A stretch of DNA of 64,000 nt from Loktanella sp. Alg231-35 (GTDB lineage Bacteria; Pseudomonadota; Alphaproteobacteria; Rhodobacterales; Rhodobacteraceae), in assembly GCF_900143545.1 (NCBI RefSeq), contig NZ_FREV01000001.1:248001-312000 (forward strand), read 5' to 3'. The translations under genes were made by a program, and so were the position numbers. The notes under the pieces were generated by a model. It worked only from the letters and a program-made list of their open reading frames with translations, had not been told where the DNA came from and made no database searches. Shown piece by piece: positions 7,835 to 18,200 of the stretch; the first letter of the stretch is position 1; each line of letters begins with the position of its first letter.

Positions 7835-10800
7835 ATGAGTGCGACTTTGACTGACATCGACGCGGCTGAAACTGACATTGCTATTGTCGGTATGGCCGCG
7901 CATTTGCCTGGCGCTGATACCGTCGCGGCCTATTGGGAGAACCTCAAGGCCGGGATCGAATCGATCCGCAGCTACAGCAAAGAAGAATTGCTGGCCGCTG
8001 GCGAGGCGCCGCACCGGATCAATCGTCCTGACTATGTGCCTGCTAGTGCTCCTTTGCAGGGCTACCAGAATTTTGATGGCGAATTCTTTGGCCTGTCCGC
8101 CAAGGAATCCGCGATCATGGACCCTCAGCACCGCCGTTTGCTTGAAGTGTCCTGGGAAGCGTTGGAGAACGCGGGCCACATGCCCGAGCATACCAAGGGC
8201 CCTATTGGTGTTTTTGCGGGCTGCGGCATGGGCAGCTACTTCTATTTCAACATCTGTTCCAACCCGAAACTGGTCGACAATGTTGGCCTGTTTTTGTTGC
8301 GCCATACAGGCAACGACAAGGATTTCCTCTCAACCCGGTTGAGCCATATCCTTGATCTCAAAGGCCCAAGCGTGAACGTGCAGACGGCCTGTTCCACGTC
8401 GCTTGTCGCTACTCATTATGCCGCGCAGGCATTGCTATCAGGGGAATGTGACACTGCATTGGCGGGCGGCGTCACGATCGAGTTTCCGCAAGGCCAAGGC
8501 TATATCTACAAAGAAGGCGAAGTGCTGTCCCCGGATGGCCATTGCCACGCCTTTGATCATCGCGCGCAGGGCACTGTCTTTGGGTCTGGTGCAGGTGTTG
8601 TTGTGATGCGCCGTCTCAAGGATGCAATTGCCGACGGTGATCATATCTGGGCCGTGATCAAGGGCACTGCCGTGAACAACGATGGCGCTGCAAAGGCGGG
8701 CTATCTCGCGCCGTCCGTTGATGGGCAAGCTGACGCGATTGCCGAAGCGCAGATGATCGCCGAAACCCCTGCCGATACGATTGACTATATCGAATGCCAC
8801 GGTACCGGCACCTATCTGGGCGACCCGATTGAGGTGGCGGCCCTTACGCAGGCCTTCAGCGAAACAACGGATGAGGTTGGATTCTGCCGCATTGGTTCGG
8901 TCAAAACCAACATTGGCCATTTGGACACCGCCGCAGGCGTGGCAAGTCTGATCAAGGCGTCGATGTCGCTGCATCACAAGCAAATCCCGGCCTCTTTGGG
9001 GTATGAGAAACCCAATCCTGCCATTGATTTCGAAAACTCGCCATTCAAGGTGAATGACAAACTTAGCGATTGGGTCAGCCACAAAGGACCGCGTCGCGCT
9101 GGTGTGAACTCATTGGGTGTGGGTGGGACGAATGCACATGTGGTCTTGCAGGAAGCACCTGTGCTGCCTGCGTCAGAGCCTTCGGAATGGCCTTTCCAGA
9201 TCCTCACTGTGTCTGGACGCAACAAGGCGGCTTTGGACGCGAATTCTGCCGCTCTTGCCGCGCATTTGCGCGCGAACCCCGATCAACCGCTCGCCGATGT
9301 TGCGTGGACGTTGCAGAATGGACGCCGCGCTTTTGAACGCCGCCGTGTCATTGTGGCCGAAACCCATGAAGAGGCCGCAGCACAGCTTGAAAAGAACGAC
9401 CCGCGCCGCGCCTTCAGCCATACTGCTGTGGGTGAAAACCCCGACTATGTCTTCATGTTCCCCGGCGGTGGCACGCAATACACCGGCATGGGCCGCGACC
9501 TGTACGAGACAGAGCCGGTTTTTGCTGAATGGATGGACCGTGGGCTAGAAGTCCTGCAATCCAAATTGGATTTTGACATTCGCGCTGTTTGGTTGCCCGA
9601 ACCGGGGCAGGAAGAGGCGGCAGAAGCCAAGCTAACGCAGCCTTCTGTGCAATTGCCGCTGATCGTGATTGTGGAATACGCGCTGGCGCAACTGTGGATG
9701 AACTGGGACGTGAAACCCACAGCGCTCACGGGCCACTCACTGGGTGAATATACGGCTGCATGCCTGTCCGGGGTAATGTCATTTGAGGATTGCATCGGAT
9801 TGGTGCATCTGCGCGGATCGCTTCTTGATAAAGTGCCCGGTGGCGGAATGTTGTCCGTTGCTTTGCCGGTTGATCAGTTGGAACCGCTTTTGGGTGACGA
9901 TCTGGATCTCGCGGCGGTGAATGCGCCGTCGCTCAGCGTGGCCACCGGTGCGCGCGCGCCATTGGATGCGCTTGAGGCGCAGCTGAAGGCCAAGGAAATT
10001 GATTGCCAGCGCATCCCGGTTGATGTCGCAGGCCATTCGCGGATGCTTGACCCGATCCTGAAGGATTTCGGTGACTACCTGCGTTCGATTAAGCTGAATG
10101 CGCCGCAAATCCCTTTTACCTCGAACAGCAATGGCGCGTTGATCACTGCCGATCAGGCGCAAAGCCCTGACTATTGGGTCAACCACCTGCGTGGGACGGT
10201 CTATTTCGCAGATTGCCTCAGCACACTGGCCACCGAAGAAGAACGCGTGTTCATCGAAATCGGCCCCGGTAAGGCGCTGTCTTCGCTCGCGGGACAGCAT
10301 GACAAGATTTCGGCCAATCAGGTGATATCAAGCCTGCGCCATCCCAAGGATGATATCGCAGATGATGCGTATTTCCTGGCCATGCTTGGCCGCGTTTGGG
10401 CAGTGGGCGGCAGTTTTGACTGGGCGCAAATCTGGGGCGATGCGCGGCGATTGCGTGTGCCGCTGCCCACTTACGCCTTCCAGCATACCGCCTATTTTAT
10501 CGAACCTGGCATTGCGACAACGGCAGAAGAACCCGAGTGGCTGACGCGGAGTGAAACGCCTGAAAACTGGGGTTACCGTACCGCGTGGTTGCCGCGCTAC
10601 GCGGCCTGCGATGTGGATGTCACCGGCGATTTGTCCGAGGCCGAGAAACAAATATGGCTGGTATTTGCGGATGATGCCGGGCTGACAACGGCAGCGGCCG
10701 ACCGTCTGCTCGAGGCGGGTCATGACGTGATCTCGGTGCGGTCAGGCGACACTTTCGCCCGCGACGGTGAAGGCGGATACTTCATCGCGCCAGAGCGTGG

Positions 10801-13800
10801 TCGCGAAAGTTATGACCAGCTAATTTCAGACCTCAACACCCGCGATCTGATCCCGACGCGCGTTCTGCACGGCTGGATGATCACCGCTGATGAGAGTTTC
10901 CGACCCGGATCAAGTTTCTTCCACCGCGTGCAAGAACAAGGTTTCTATAGCCTGTTCTTCCTGGCTCAGGCGATTGGTGGTGAAGACCTTTCTGACAACA
11001 TCCATATCTGTGTGCTGTCCAACGGGGCCGCCCAGCACAAGGATGAGGCGCTGCCGCACCCCGAAAAGGCCACACTGACCGGCCCGGCTCGCGTGATCCC
11101 GCGCGAGTTCCCGCAACTGACGGTCACAACCCTTGATCTGGAATTACCCGCGCCAACAGGTCGCAAGAAACGTGGATTCGCCAAGGCGGACACAGACAAG
11201 CTGGTTGATCATATCCTTGAAGATGCCTTGGCTGATCCCGGCAATGGCACTGCTTTGGTGCGCGGCGGCAAACGGTTTGAACTGACGTACCGGCCCGCCG
11301 ATCTGACCGAGCTGCCGGATGACGGCCCGTTGCCGGTTCTCAAGGACAAGGGCGTTTATCTGATCACGGGCGGTTTTGGTGGCATCGGGCTGACGCTGGC
11401 CGAGGCGCTTGTCAGGCGCTGCGGCGCGCGCATCGCGCTGCTGTCGCGTTCTGGTTTGCCACCGCGCGAGGCTTGGGAAAATACGCTCAAGAACGCGCCG
11501 CCGACGGCCTCTGTTGCGCGCGGGATTAAAGCCGCGCAAGCGCTCGAGGCGCTGGGCGGTGAGGTGCTGCCTGTTGCCGCTGACGTGAGCAACGTGGAAG
11601 ACATCCGCGAGGCGCGCGCGCAGGTCGAAGCCGCATTTGGCCCAATCAACGGTGTGATCCACGCCGCTGGTCATGTTGATGACGCCCCGATCATGGCCAA
11701 GGATATCACCAGTATCGAGGATGTTTTTGCCCCTAAAATCCACGGCACGCAGGTGCTAGATGAGGTTTTCCCGGACGGTGATCTGGATTGGCTGGTGCTC
11801 TTTGCGTCAACCTCGACGGCAACTGCCCCGATCGGACAGGTCGATTATGTTGCGGCGAATGAGTATCTGAATGCCTATGCCAAATCCCGCAGCGGTGACA
11901 AAACGGCTGTGCGCGCGATCAACTGGGGTATCTGGGCCGATGTCGGTATGGCCGCTGACGCCATGGAAGTACGCACCGGGTCTGTCGCACCCGCCGAGGT
12001 GGCAGAGGCCGACGCGCCGATGCTGGACGCAAAGACCTTTGACCGGGCTGGCAATCGTGTCTTTACCGCCACCTATCGCAGCGCCGACCGCTGGTTCCTT
12101 GATGAACACCGCACCAGTGCGGGTGATGCGCTGGTTCCCGGTACAGGCTATCTTGAGATGGCGGCAGAAGCCCTGCACGAGATGGGTGAGACAGCCGCGT
12201 TTGAAATTCGCAACCTATATTTCCTGCGGCCCTTTGCGGTCGGGGATACCGGATCAGTAGATCTGCGGTTGAGCTTGCCGCGCAGCGATGCAGGTTATGA
12301 TTTCCTTGTCGAAAGCGGTAGCGACGGGGCCTATGCGCAAAACGCGCAGGCCAGTCTGCAGTTCCTGCCGATGGAGACACCGGAACCGCTTGATATCGCA
12401 GGCATTGCCGCGCAGTGCGGCGCGCCGATTGAGGCCGGTGATCTGGGCTGGATTTCCTCCCCACAAGAGGCGCATTTGAAATTCGGGCCACGCTGGCGTG
12501 TCCTGCAATCCACAGCCTTTGGCGACGGCGAAGGCCTTGCCACGCTGGAACTGCCCGAAGCCGCGGCCCAAGACCCGGACGCAGGTTATCTGCTGCACCC
12601 CGGTATGATGGATCTGGCCACAGGCTGGGCGATGAAGCTGATCAAAGGCTACACTGCACAGCATCTTTGGGTGCCGGTGTCTTATCGGTCGGTCAAGGTT
12701 TACGCACCGCTACCCGCCCAAGTGGTCAGCTGGGTGCGCAACGCCAGTGACAACACGTCCGAAGCCGAGATTGCAAATTTTGACATCACGCTGGCCGCGC
12801 CCGACGGTACCGTTTGCGTTGAAATCACTGGGTTCTCAATCCGGCAAATGGCCGAGATGACGGGCTTTGGTGCGCAGGAACCGACAGCAGCATCGCAAAA
12901 CGACGATGAAGCCGCACGCCCCTTGTCACCCGCCGAAGAACGTCTGCGTCATAACCTGTCACAGGGTATCCGGGCAGAGGAAGGGGCGGACCTATTTTTG
13001 CGCGCCATGCTTAGCCCGCACCGGCAGATCATTCTGTCATCGCTTGATCTTGATGCTTTGATTGTTCAGGCGGGCCAGAACGATGACGACGATGGCGAAG
13101 ACGGGCAAAAGTTCTCTCGCCCGCAACTCGATAGCGATTTTGTGGAACCCGAAGGGCCCATTGAAGAACGGCTTGCCGCCTTCTGGCAGGACCTGCTTGG
13201 GGTGGATCAGATCGGGGCCGAGGACAGCTTCTTTGACCTTGGCGGGCACTCTTTGATTGCCGTGCGTTTGTTCGCGCAAATCCGCAAGGCGTTCCAGGTC
13301 GATTTCCCGATCTCGGTTCTGTTCGAGGCCCCAACGATCCGCAAATGCGCCGAATTGATCGCAGCACGCGGTGTGACTATCGAAGGCGAAGAGGCACCAG
13401 CTGATGCGCCGCAGGCTCCGACACGCCGCTTCACCCATCTGGTGCCGATGCACCAAGGCGAAGGCGGGCACAAGCCGCCGTTCTTCCTTGTCGCAGGCAT
13501 GTTCGGCAACGTCTTGAACCTGCGCCATCTGGCGCATCTGATCGGCAGTGACCGCCCGTTTTATGGGCTACAGGCGCGCGGCCTTTTGGGTGGCGAGGAA
13601 CCGCACCGCACGATTGAAGCTGCAGCAACCGATTATATCGCAGAGCTGCGGCAAGTGCAGCCGCATGGCCCGTATCACCTTGGTGGTTTCTCGGGTGGTG
13701 GCATTACCGCTTATGAAATGGCGCAGCAGTTGCGGGCGCAGGGTGAAGAGGTCGCCGCGCTTGTGCTTCTCGATTCGCCACTGCCGATCCGACCGGAGGT

Positions 13801-14275
13801 TGACCGCTCTGCTAAGTTGCGGATCAAATTGCAGGATCTTCGCCGTGGCGGCCCAAGATATGTGGCTGAATGGGCCCAATCCCGTATCGCATGGGAAATC
13901 GCAAAGCGCCGTGGTCGCGAAGAAACCGCTGATGAGGGTCAACAGTTCCATAATGTCGCGATTGAAGACGCCTTTATGGAAAGTGTGGGTGCCTATCAGG
14001 TCAAACCATGGGACGGCACCTTTGCGCTGTTCCGGCCACCCTTGGTGCCGAAATGGATCGTTGGTGGGCGACCTATCAGTGACGAGCGTCACTACCTCTA
14101 TCACGATAACGATTGGACCAAATTCGTCCCCAATATCGAAGTGTTCGAAGTGCCGGGCGATCACGACAGTATGGTGCTGGAACCCAATGTGCGTGTGCTT
14201 GCCGCGCGCATCCGCCGCTATTTGGAACGCCCCGCTACGACCAGTCCCAGCCTTTACAAAGAAGCTGCTGAATAA
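7835..14275 (+). CDS. Type I polyketide synthase, KS-AT-KR-DH-ACP-TE
   Basis: 2146 residues from ATG 7835; a GTG 12 bases upstream is possible. Ketosynthase about 10-440: Cys186 in QTACSTSL, His322 in ECHGTG, His362 in NIGHLD. Acyltransferase about 540-850 with GHSLGEY (Ser635). Ketoreductase about 1170-1360: GGFGGIG nucleotide site, VDD motif of the B-type kind, and Tyr1338. A dehydratase-like hotdog region follows (His1425 in DEHRTSAGDALVPG, Asp1593 in HPGMMD); the HxxxGxxxxP motif has one extra residue. ACP Ser1806 in GGHSL. Type I thioesterase with Ser1953 in GGFSGGG and His2110 in GDHDS. No docking domains, so it probably works iteratively and releases a hydroxy or unsaturated acyl chain. 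The KR-before-DH order is unusual. Confidence 0.93.
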   Translation: MSATLTDIDAAETDIAIVGMAAHLPGADTVAAYWENLKAGIESIRSYSKEELLAAGEAPHRINRPDYVPASAPLQGYQNFDGEFFGLSAKESAIMDPQHRRLLEVSWEALENAGHMPEHTKGPIGVFAGCGMGSYFYFNICSNPKLVDNVGLFLLRHTGNDKDFLSTRLSHILDLKGPSVNVQTACSTSLVATHYAAQALLSGECDTALAGGVTIEFPQGQGYIYKEGEVLSPDGHCHAFDHRAQGTVFGSGAGVVVMRRLKDAIADGDHIWAVIKGTAVNNDGAAKAGYLAPSVDGQADAIAEAQMIAETPADTIDYIECHGTGTYLGDPIEVAALTQAFSETTDEVGFCRIGSVKTNIGHLDTAAGVASLIKASMSLHHKQIPASLGYEKPNPAIDFENSPFKVNDKLSDWVSHKGPRRAGVNSLGVGGTNAHVVLQEAPVLPASEPSEWPFQILTVSGRNKAALDANSAALAAHLRANPDQPLADVAWTLQNGRRAFERRRVIVAETHEEAAAQLEKNDPRRAFSHTAVGENPDYVFMFPGGGTQYTGMGRDLYETEPVFAEWMDRGLEVLQSKLDFDIRAVWLPEPGQEEAAEAKLTQPSVQLPLIVIVEYALAQLWMNWDVKPTALTGHSLGEYTAACLSGVMSFEDCIGLVHLRGSLLDKVPGGGMLSVALPVDQLEPLLGDDLDLAAVNAPSLSVATGARAPLDALEAQLKAKEIDCQRIPVDVAGHSRMLDPILKDFGDYLRSIKLNAPQIPFTSNSNGALITADQAQSPDYWVNHLRGTVYFADCLSTLATEEERVFIEIGPGKALSSLAGQHDKISANQVISSLRHPKDDIADDAYFLAMLGRVWAVGGSFDWAQIWGDARRLRVPLPTYAFQHTAYFIEPGIATTAEEPEWLTRSETPENWGYRTAWLPRYAACDVDVTGDLSEAEKQIWLVFADDAGLTTAAADRLLEAGHDVISVRSGDTFARDGEGGYFIAPERGRESYDQLISDLNTRDLIPTRVLHGWMITADESFRPGSSFFHRVQEQGFYSLFFLAQAIGGEDLSDNIHICVLSNGAAQHKDEALPHPEKATLTGPARVIPREFPQLTVTTLDLELPAPTGRKKRGFAKADTDKLVDHILEDALADPGNGTALVRGGKRFELTYRPADLTELPDDGPLPVLKDKGVYLITGGFGGIGLTLAEALVRRCGARIALLSRSGLPPREAWENTLKNAPPTASVARGIKAAQALEALGGEVLPVAADVSNVEDIREARAQVEAAFGPINGVIHAAGHVDDAPIMAKDITSIEDVFAPKIHGTQVLDEVFPDGDLDWLVLFASTSTATAPIGQVDYVAANEYLNAYAKSRSGDKTAVRAINWGIWADVGMAADAMEVRTGSVAPAEVAEADAPMLDAKTFDRAGNRVFTATYRSADRWFLDEHRTSAGDALVPGTGYLEMAAEALHEMGETAAFEIRNLYFLRPFAVGDTGSVDLRLSLPRSDAGYDFLVESGSDGAYAQNAQASLQFLPMETPEPLDIAGIAAQCGAPIEAGDLGWISSPQEAHLKFGPRWRVLQSTAFGDGEGLATLELPEAAAQDPDAGYLLHPGMMDLATGWAMKLIKGYTAQHLWVPVSYRSVKVYAPLPAQVVSWVRNASDNTSEAEIANFDITLAAPDGTVCVEITGFSIRQMAEMTGFGAQEPTAASQNDDEAARPLSPAEERLRHNLSQGIRAEEGADLFLRAMLSPHRQIILSSLDLDALIVQAGQNDDDDGEDGQKFSRPQLDSDFVEPEGPIEERLAAFWQDLLGVDQIGAEDSFFDLGGHSLIAVRLFAQIRKAFQVDFPISVLFEAPTIRKCAELIAARGVTIEGEEAPADAPQAPTRRFTHLVPMHQGEGGHKPPFFLVAGMFGNVLNLRHLAHLIGSDRPFYGLQARGLLGGEEPHRTIEAAATDYIAELRQVQPHGPYHLGGFSGGGITAYEMAQQLRAQGEEVAALVLLDSPLPIRPEVDRSAKLRIKLQDLRRGGPRYVAEWAQSRIAWEIAKRRGREETADEGQQFHNVAIEDAFMESVGAYQVKPWDGTFALFRPPLVPKWIVGGRPISDERHYLYHDNDWTKFVPNIEVFEVPGDHDSMVLEPNVRVLAARIRRYLERPATTSPSLYKEAAE

Positions 14276-15265
14276 GTGTCTGATCCACGTATCCTGACCA
14301 TCGTGCTGAATTACAAAACAGCACAGATGACCCTGAAGGCCGCTGCCAGCGCGCGCGCGGCCATGCAGGGCTTGCCCGGTGAAATCGTGATTGTTGATAA
14401 CGACAGTCAGGACGGTTCGTTTGATGAGATGGCCGCCCATATCGCTGCCGAAGGTTGGGACACTACACGCGTCATCCAATCGGGCCGCAATGGCGGGTAC
14501 GGGGCAGGCAATAACGTCGGCATCCGGGCGGGCATGGCTGACGGCAGCAAACCGGATTACGTCTATATCCTGAATTCTGATGCCTTCCCTAAACCGGACG
14601 CGATCAAGGTTCTTTATGACCACCTTAATACGACACCGACCACAGGTTTCGCTGGCAGCTACATTGAGGGCGAAGATGAGGTGCAGCACCTTACGACCTT
14701 CCGCTTTCCTTCCATCTGGAGCGAATTTGAAGGTTCAATTCACTTTGGCCCTGTCAGCAAGCTGTTGAAATCCCACCGTGTCCCGCGTGATCTGAATGAG
14801 ACTGCGCAGGTTGACTGGCTTGCCGGTGCATCGGTCATGATGCGGCAGGATATCCTTGATGAAATCGGCCTCTTTGATGAGACGTTCTTTCTTTATTTCG
14901 AAGAAACCGATCTGTGCCTGCGCGCACAGAAGGCCGGGCATCAGATCATGTATCTTGCCGACAGTATTGTCACGCATATCGGGTCCGTTTCGACGGGGAT
15001 GAAGGAATGGAAACGCGTGCCGGAATACTGGTTCGACTCTCGGTGGTACTATTTCAGCAAGAACCACGGGCGGGCCTATGCGGCCTGTGCGACATCGCTG
15101 CACCTGATCGGAGGGAGCCTGAACTGGGTGCGCCGCAAGCTAACTGGCAAAACCCCCGGCGGTGCCCCGCATTTCCTACGCACGATGGCACGCCATGATG
15201 CCGCCGCCCTTTTCAAGTTTCAGCGCAGCAGACCACCCGAGGTCAGCCCGCAAATCGGAGAATAA
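14276..15265 (+). CDS. GT2 family glycosyltransferase (rhamnosyltransferase-like)
   Basis: 329 residues beginning with a GTG directly after the PKS stop codon. GT-A fold marks: TIVLNYKTAQM, EIVIVDNDSQDGS, the SGRNGGYGAGNNVGIR segment typical of WbbL-like rhamnosyltransferases, YVYILNSDAFP (DXD-like), VDWLAGASVMMRQD and FFLYFEETDLCLRAQKAG. It sits between PKS and NRPS without a gap. It therefore probably glycosylates the polyketide or lipid product, or attaches a sugar to the acceptor of that product. The rhamnose operon nearby makes dTDP-rhamnose a plausible donor; this is inference. Confidence 0.9.
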   Translation: MSDPRILTIVLNYKTAQMTLKAAASARAAMQGLPGEIVIVDNDSQDGSFDEMAAHIAAEGWDTTRVIQSGRNGGYGAGNNVGIRAGMADGSKPDYVYILNSDAFPKPDAIKVLYDHLNTTPTTGFAGSYIEGEDEVQHLTTFRFPSIWSEFEGSIHFGPVSKLLKSHRVPRDLNETAQVDWLAGASVMMRQDILDEIGLFDETFFLYFEETDLCLRAQKAGHQIMYLADSIVTHIGSVSTGMKEWKRVPEYWFDSRWYYFSKNHGRAYAACATSLHLIGGSLNWVRRKLTGKTPGGAPHFLRTMARHDAAALFKFQRSRPPEVSPQIGE

Positions 15266-15268
15266 TCC

Positions 15269-18200
15269 ATGTCCTCTTTTCGTGCAGTGATTATCGGTAA
15301 TGAATCCCTCGCCATTCAATGTGGTGAGATGCTGCGGGAGGCGGGCCATACGATTGCCGCCGTCGTTACACGCAATGCTGATGTCGAAGGCTGGGCGCAG
15401 GGTGCGGCGCTACCTGTTGTCTCATCTGATGCGGATCTTGCCGCAGCGCTGGCCGATATCCCTTGCGATTGGCTGCTGTCCATCGCCAACCTTGATATGA
15501 TCCCGGATGCGGTGCTGTCCTTGCCTGCACGCGGCACTGTGAATTTCCACGACGGCCCGCTGCCCCGTTATGCCGGATTGAACGCTCCCGTCTGGGCACT
15601 TTTGAACGGTGAGGCGGAATACGGCATTAGCTGGCATATGATCGCGGGCGGCGTCGATGAGGGCGGTCTGTTGGCGCAAAGCTTCTTTGACGTGGCCCCA
15701 GACGAAACGGTGCTGACCCTTAATACTAAATGCTATGCGGCGGCCATCGACAGCTTTGGCACGGTGATCGAAAAGCTGGCAAGCGACGCCCCTGTTGTCA
15801 CAGCGCAGGACCTGTCGCAGCGCAGCTATTTTGCCAAAAATGACCGGCCCGCCGGTGCGGCAAGGCTGGATTTCGCACAGACGGCCCGCAAGATCACGAC
15901 ATTGGTGCGCGCGCTGGATCACGGTGACTACTGGAACCCGTTGACCTGCCCCAAGATCGCCTCGGCCTCTGGTGTCTATCTTGTCAGCAAGGCCGTCGCG
16001 GGCAAGGCCGCGTCTGATGCGCCAGCGGGCACGGTGATTGCCGTAGATGAAGAAAGCCTGACGGTCGCAACTGCAACAGCGCCTGTCATGCTAAGCGGCT
16101 TGCGCGACGCGACGGGTGGTGCGGTATCGGCAACCAAGATTGTCAGCGTTGGTGATCAGCTACCAGCGCTTGATCCCGCAGAAGCAGAGAGTTTGACGGC
16201 CGCGCTTAAGGGTACGCTGAAGCAGGAACCGGACTGGCGCAATGCGCTTGCCACGATGTCATCTACAGCTTTGCCGCAAATCGATATGAGCGCTGATCAA
16301 GGTGACGTCACGCACCTGCCACTGAACGGCGCCGCCGATGATCTGGCCAAGGCTTTGCGCGTCATGGGCGATGCACTTGCAGAAGAACCCATTGCGATTG
16401 CTCTGGGCGTTGCGCACGATGCGCCGGGATACCTCAACAACTGGGTTCCACTGCACAGCGGTGACGACATCAACGATGCCAAGGCACGCGGCCCATTCGC
16501 TGCCGATCTTTGCGCGCGCATCCCCGGTGGGGTGGCGACACCGGCGTTGGGGCTGTCCGAGGCGGGGCACATCCCCGGCACTGCTTTGACGGTTTCGGGC
16601 ACTACCTTGCATGCAGATTTGGGCAAGATAAGCGCAGACCCAGCCCAGATTATGTCGGATCGGCTTGATCATATGGCGGCACAGATCGCAAAGGGTGTGG
16701 CACCAACGGTGCTGGCTGATGCAGAGCGCCAGAAGGTGCTTTTCGACTGGAACGCGACCGCCACCGACTTTCCTGCCGATCAGTGCATCCATCAGGCGTT
16801 TGAGGCGCAAGTCGCCAAGACCCCCGATGCCGAAGCGTTGGCTTTCGAAGACGAAAGCCTGACATATTCTGAATTGAACAAACGCGCCAATGCACTGGCC
16901 CATGTGCTGCGCGACAAGGGCGTCGGCCCGGATGTCATTGTTGGCCTGCATCTGCGGCGGTCCTCTGCTTTGCTGATCGGGGCTTTGGCGATCATGAAGG
17001 CGGGTGGGGCCTATCTGCCGATGGATCCAGCCTATCCGGCGGACCGTACGGCGCTCTATATTGAAGACAGCGGCACCAAGGTGATCGTAACCGACAGCGC
17101 ATTGGCCGCTGATTTGCCTGATGGCACCGCTGAAACAGTCCTTATGGACGAACAGCCAGCGGGCACCGAAACCGGGAACCCTGATAGCGGCGTCACCGGC
17201 GTACATATGGCCTATATGATCTACACCTCCGGTTCGACCGGGCGACCCAAAGGGGTAATGGTCGAGCACCGCAATGTGGCGAACTTCTTTACCGGCATGG
17301 ACGACCGCATCGCGCATGATCCCGCGGGGGTCTGGATGGCGGTCACATCGCTATCGTTTGATATCTCTGTGCTGGAACTGTTCTGGACCCTCGCGCGTGG
17401 GTTCAAGCTGGTGATCTCGGGCGATGACAGCCGTGCATTGGTTGCAGGTGAAGGCAGCGCGCCGGGCGTTGGCATGGACTTCAGCCTGTTTTACTGGGGC
17501 AATGACGATGGCGTGGGCCGAGGCAAGTACCGCTCGCTTTTGGAAGGCGCCCAATTTGCTGACAAAAACGGGTTCTGCGCGGTGTGGACGCCGGAACGGC
17601 ATTTCCACGCATTTGGCGGCCCCTATCCGAACCCATCGGTCACCGGCGCGGCTGTCGCTGCCGTCACTCAGAACCTCGCAGTGCGCGCAGGGTCTTGTGT
17701 CGCGCCGCTACACCACACAGCGCGGATTGCCGAAGAATGGGCAGTTATCGACAACCTGACCAACGGCAAAACTGGCCTTGCGATCGCTTCGGGTTGGCAG
17801 CCTGACGACTTTGTACTGCGGCCCGAAAACACGCCGCCCAAGAACAAACCGGCGATGTTCGACGCAATCCGCGATCTGCGCAAACTCTGGGCAGGCGAAA
17901 CCGTAGAATTCGCGCGGGCCGATGGCGAAATGCATGGTGTTGTCACGCAGCCGCGCCCAGTGTCCGAGAAGCTGAATGTCTGGGTGACCACGGCGGGCAA
18001 CCCAGAGACGTGGAAAGAAGCAGGCACAAACGGCTGCAACGTTTTGACCCACTTGCTGGGCCAAAGTGTGGGCGAAGTGGCGGACAAGATCGTCATCTAT
18101 CACGATGCCCTGCGGGCCGCTGGCCACAACCCTGATGATTTTACGGTCACTTTGATGCTGCATAGCTTCCTTGCAGACACCCGCGAACATGCCCGCGAAA

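Noticed and set aside
13568-14689. Long minus-strand frame of 373 codons opposite the PKS thioesterase and GT2 genes
   Set aside because: It lies opposite two well-supported genes with intact catalytic motifs, has low-complexity arginine/histidine-rich content and no recognisable domain. GC-rich third positions produce such shadows.
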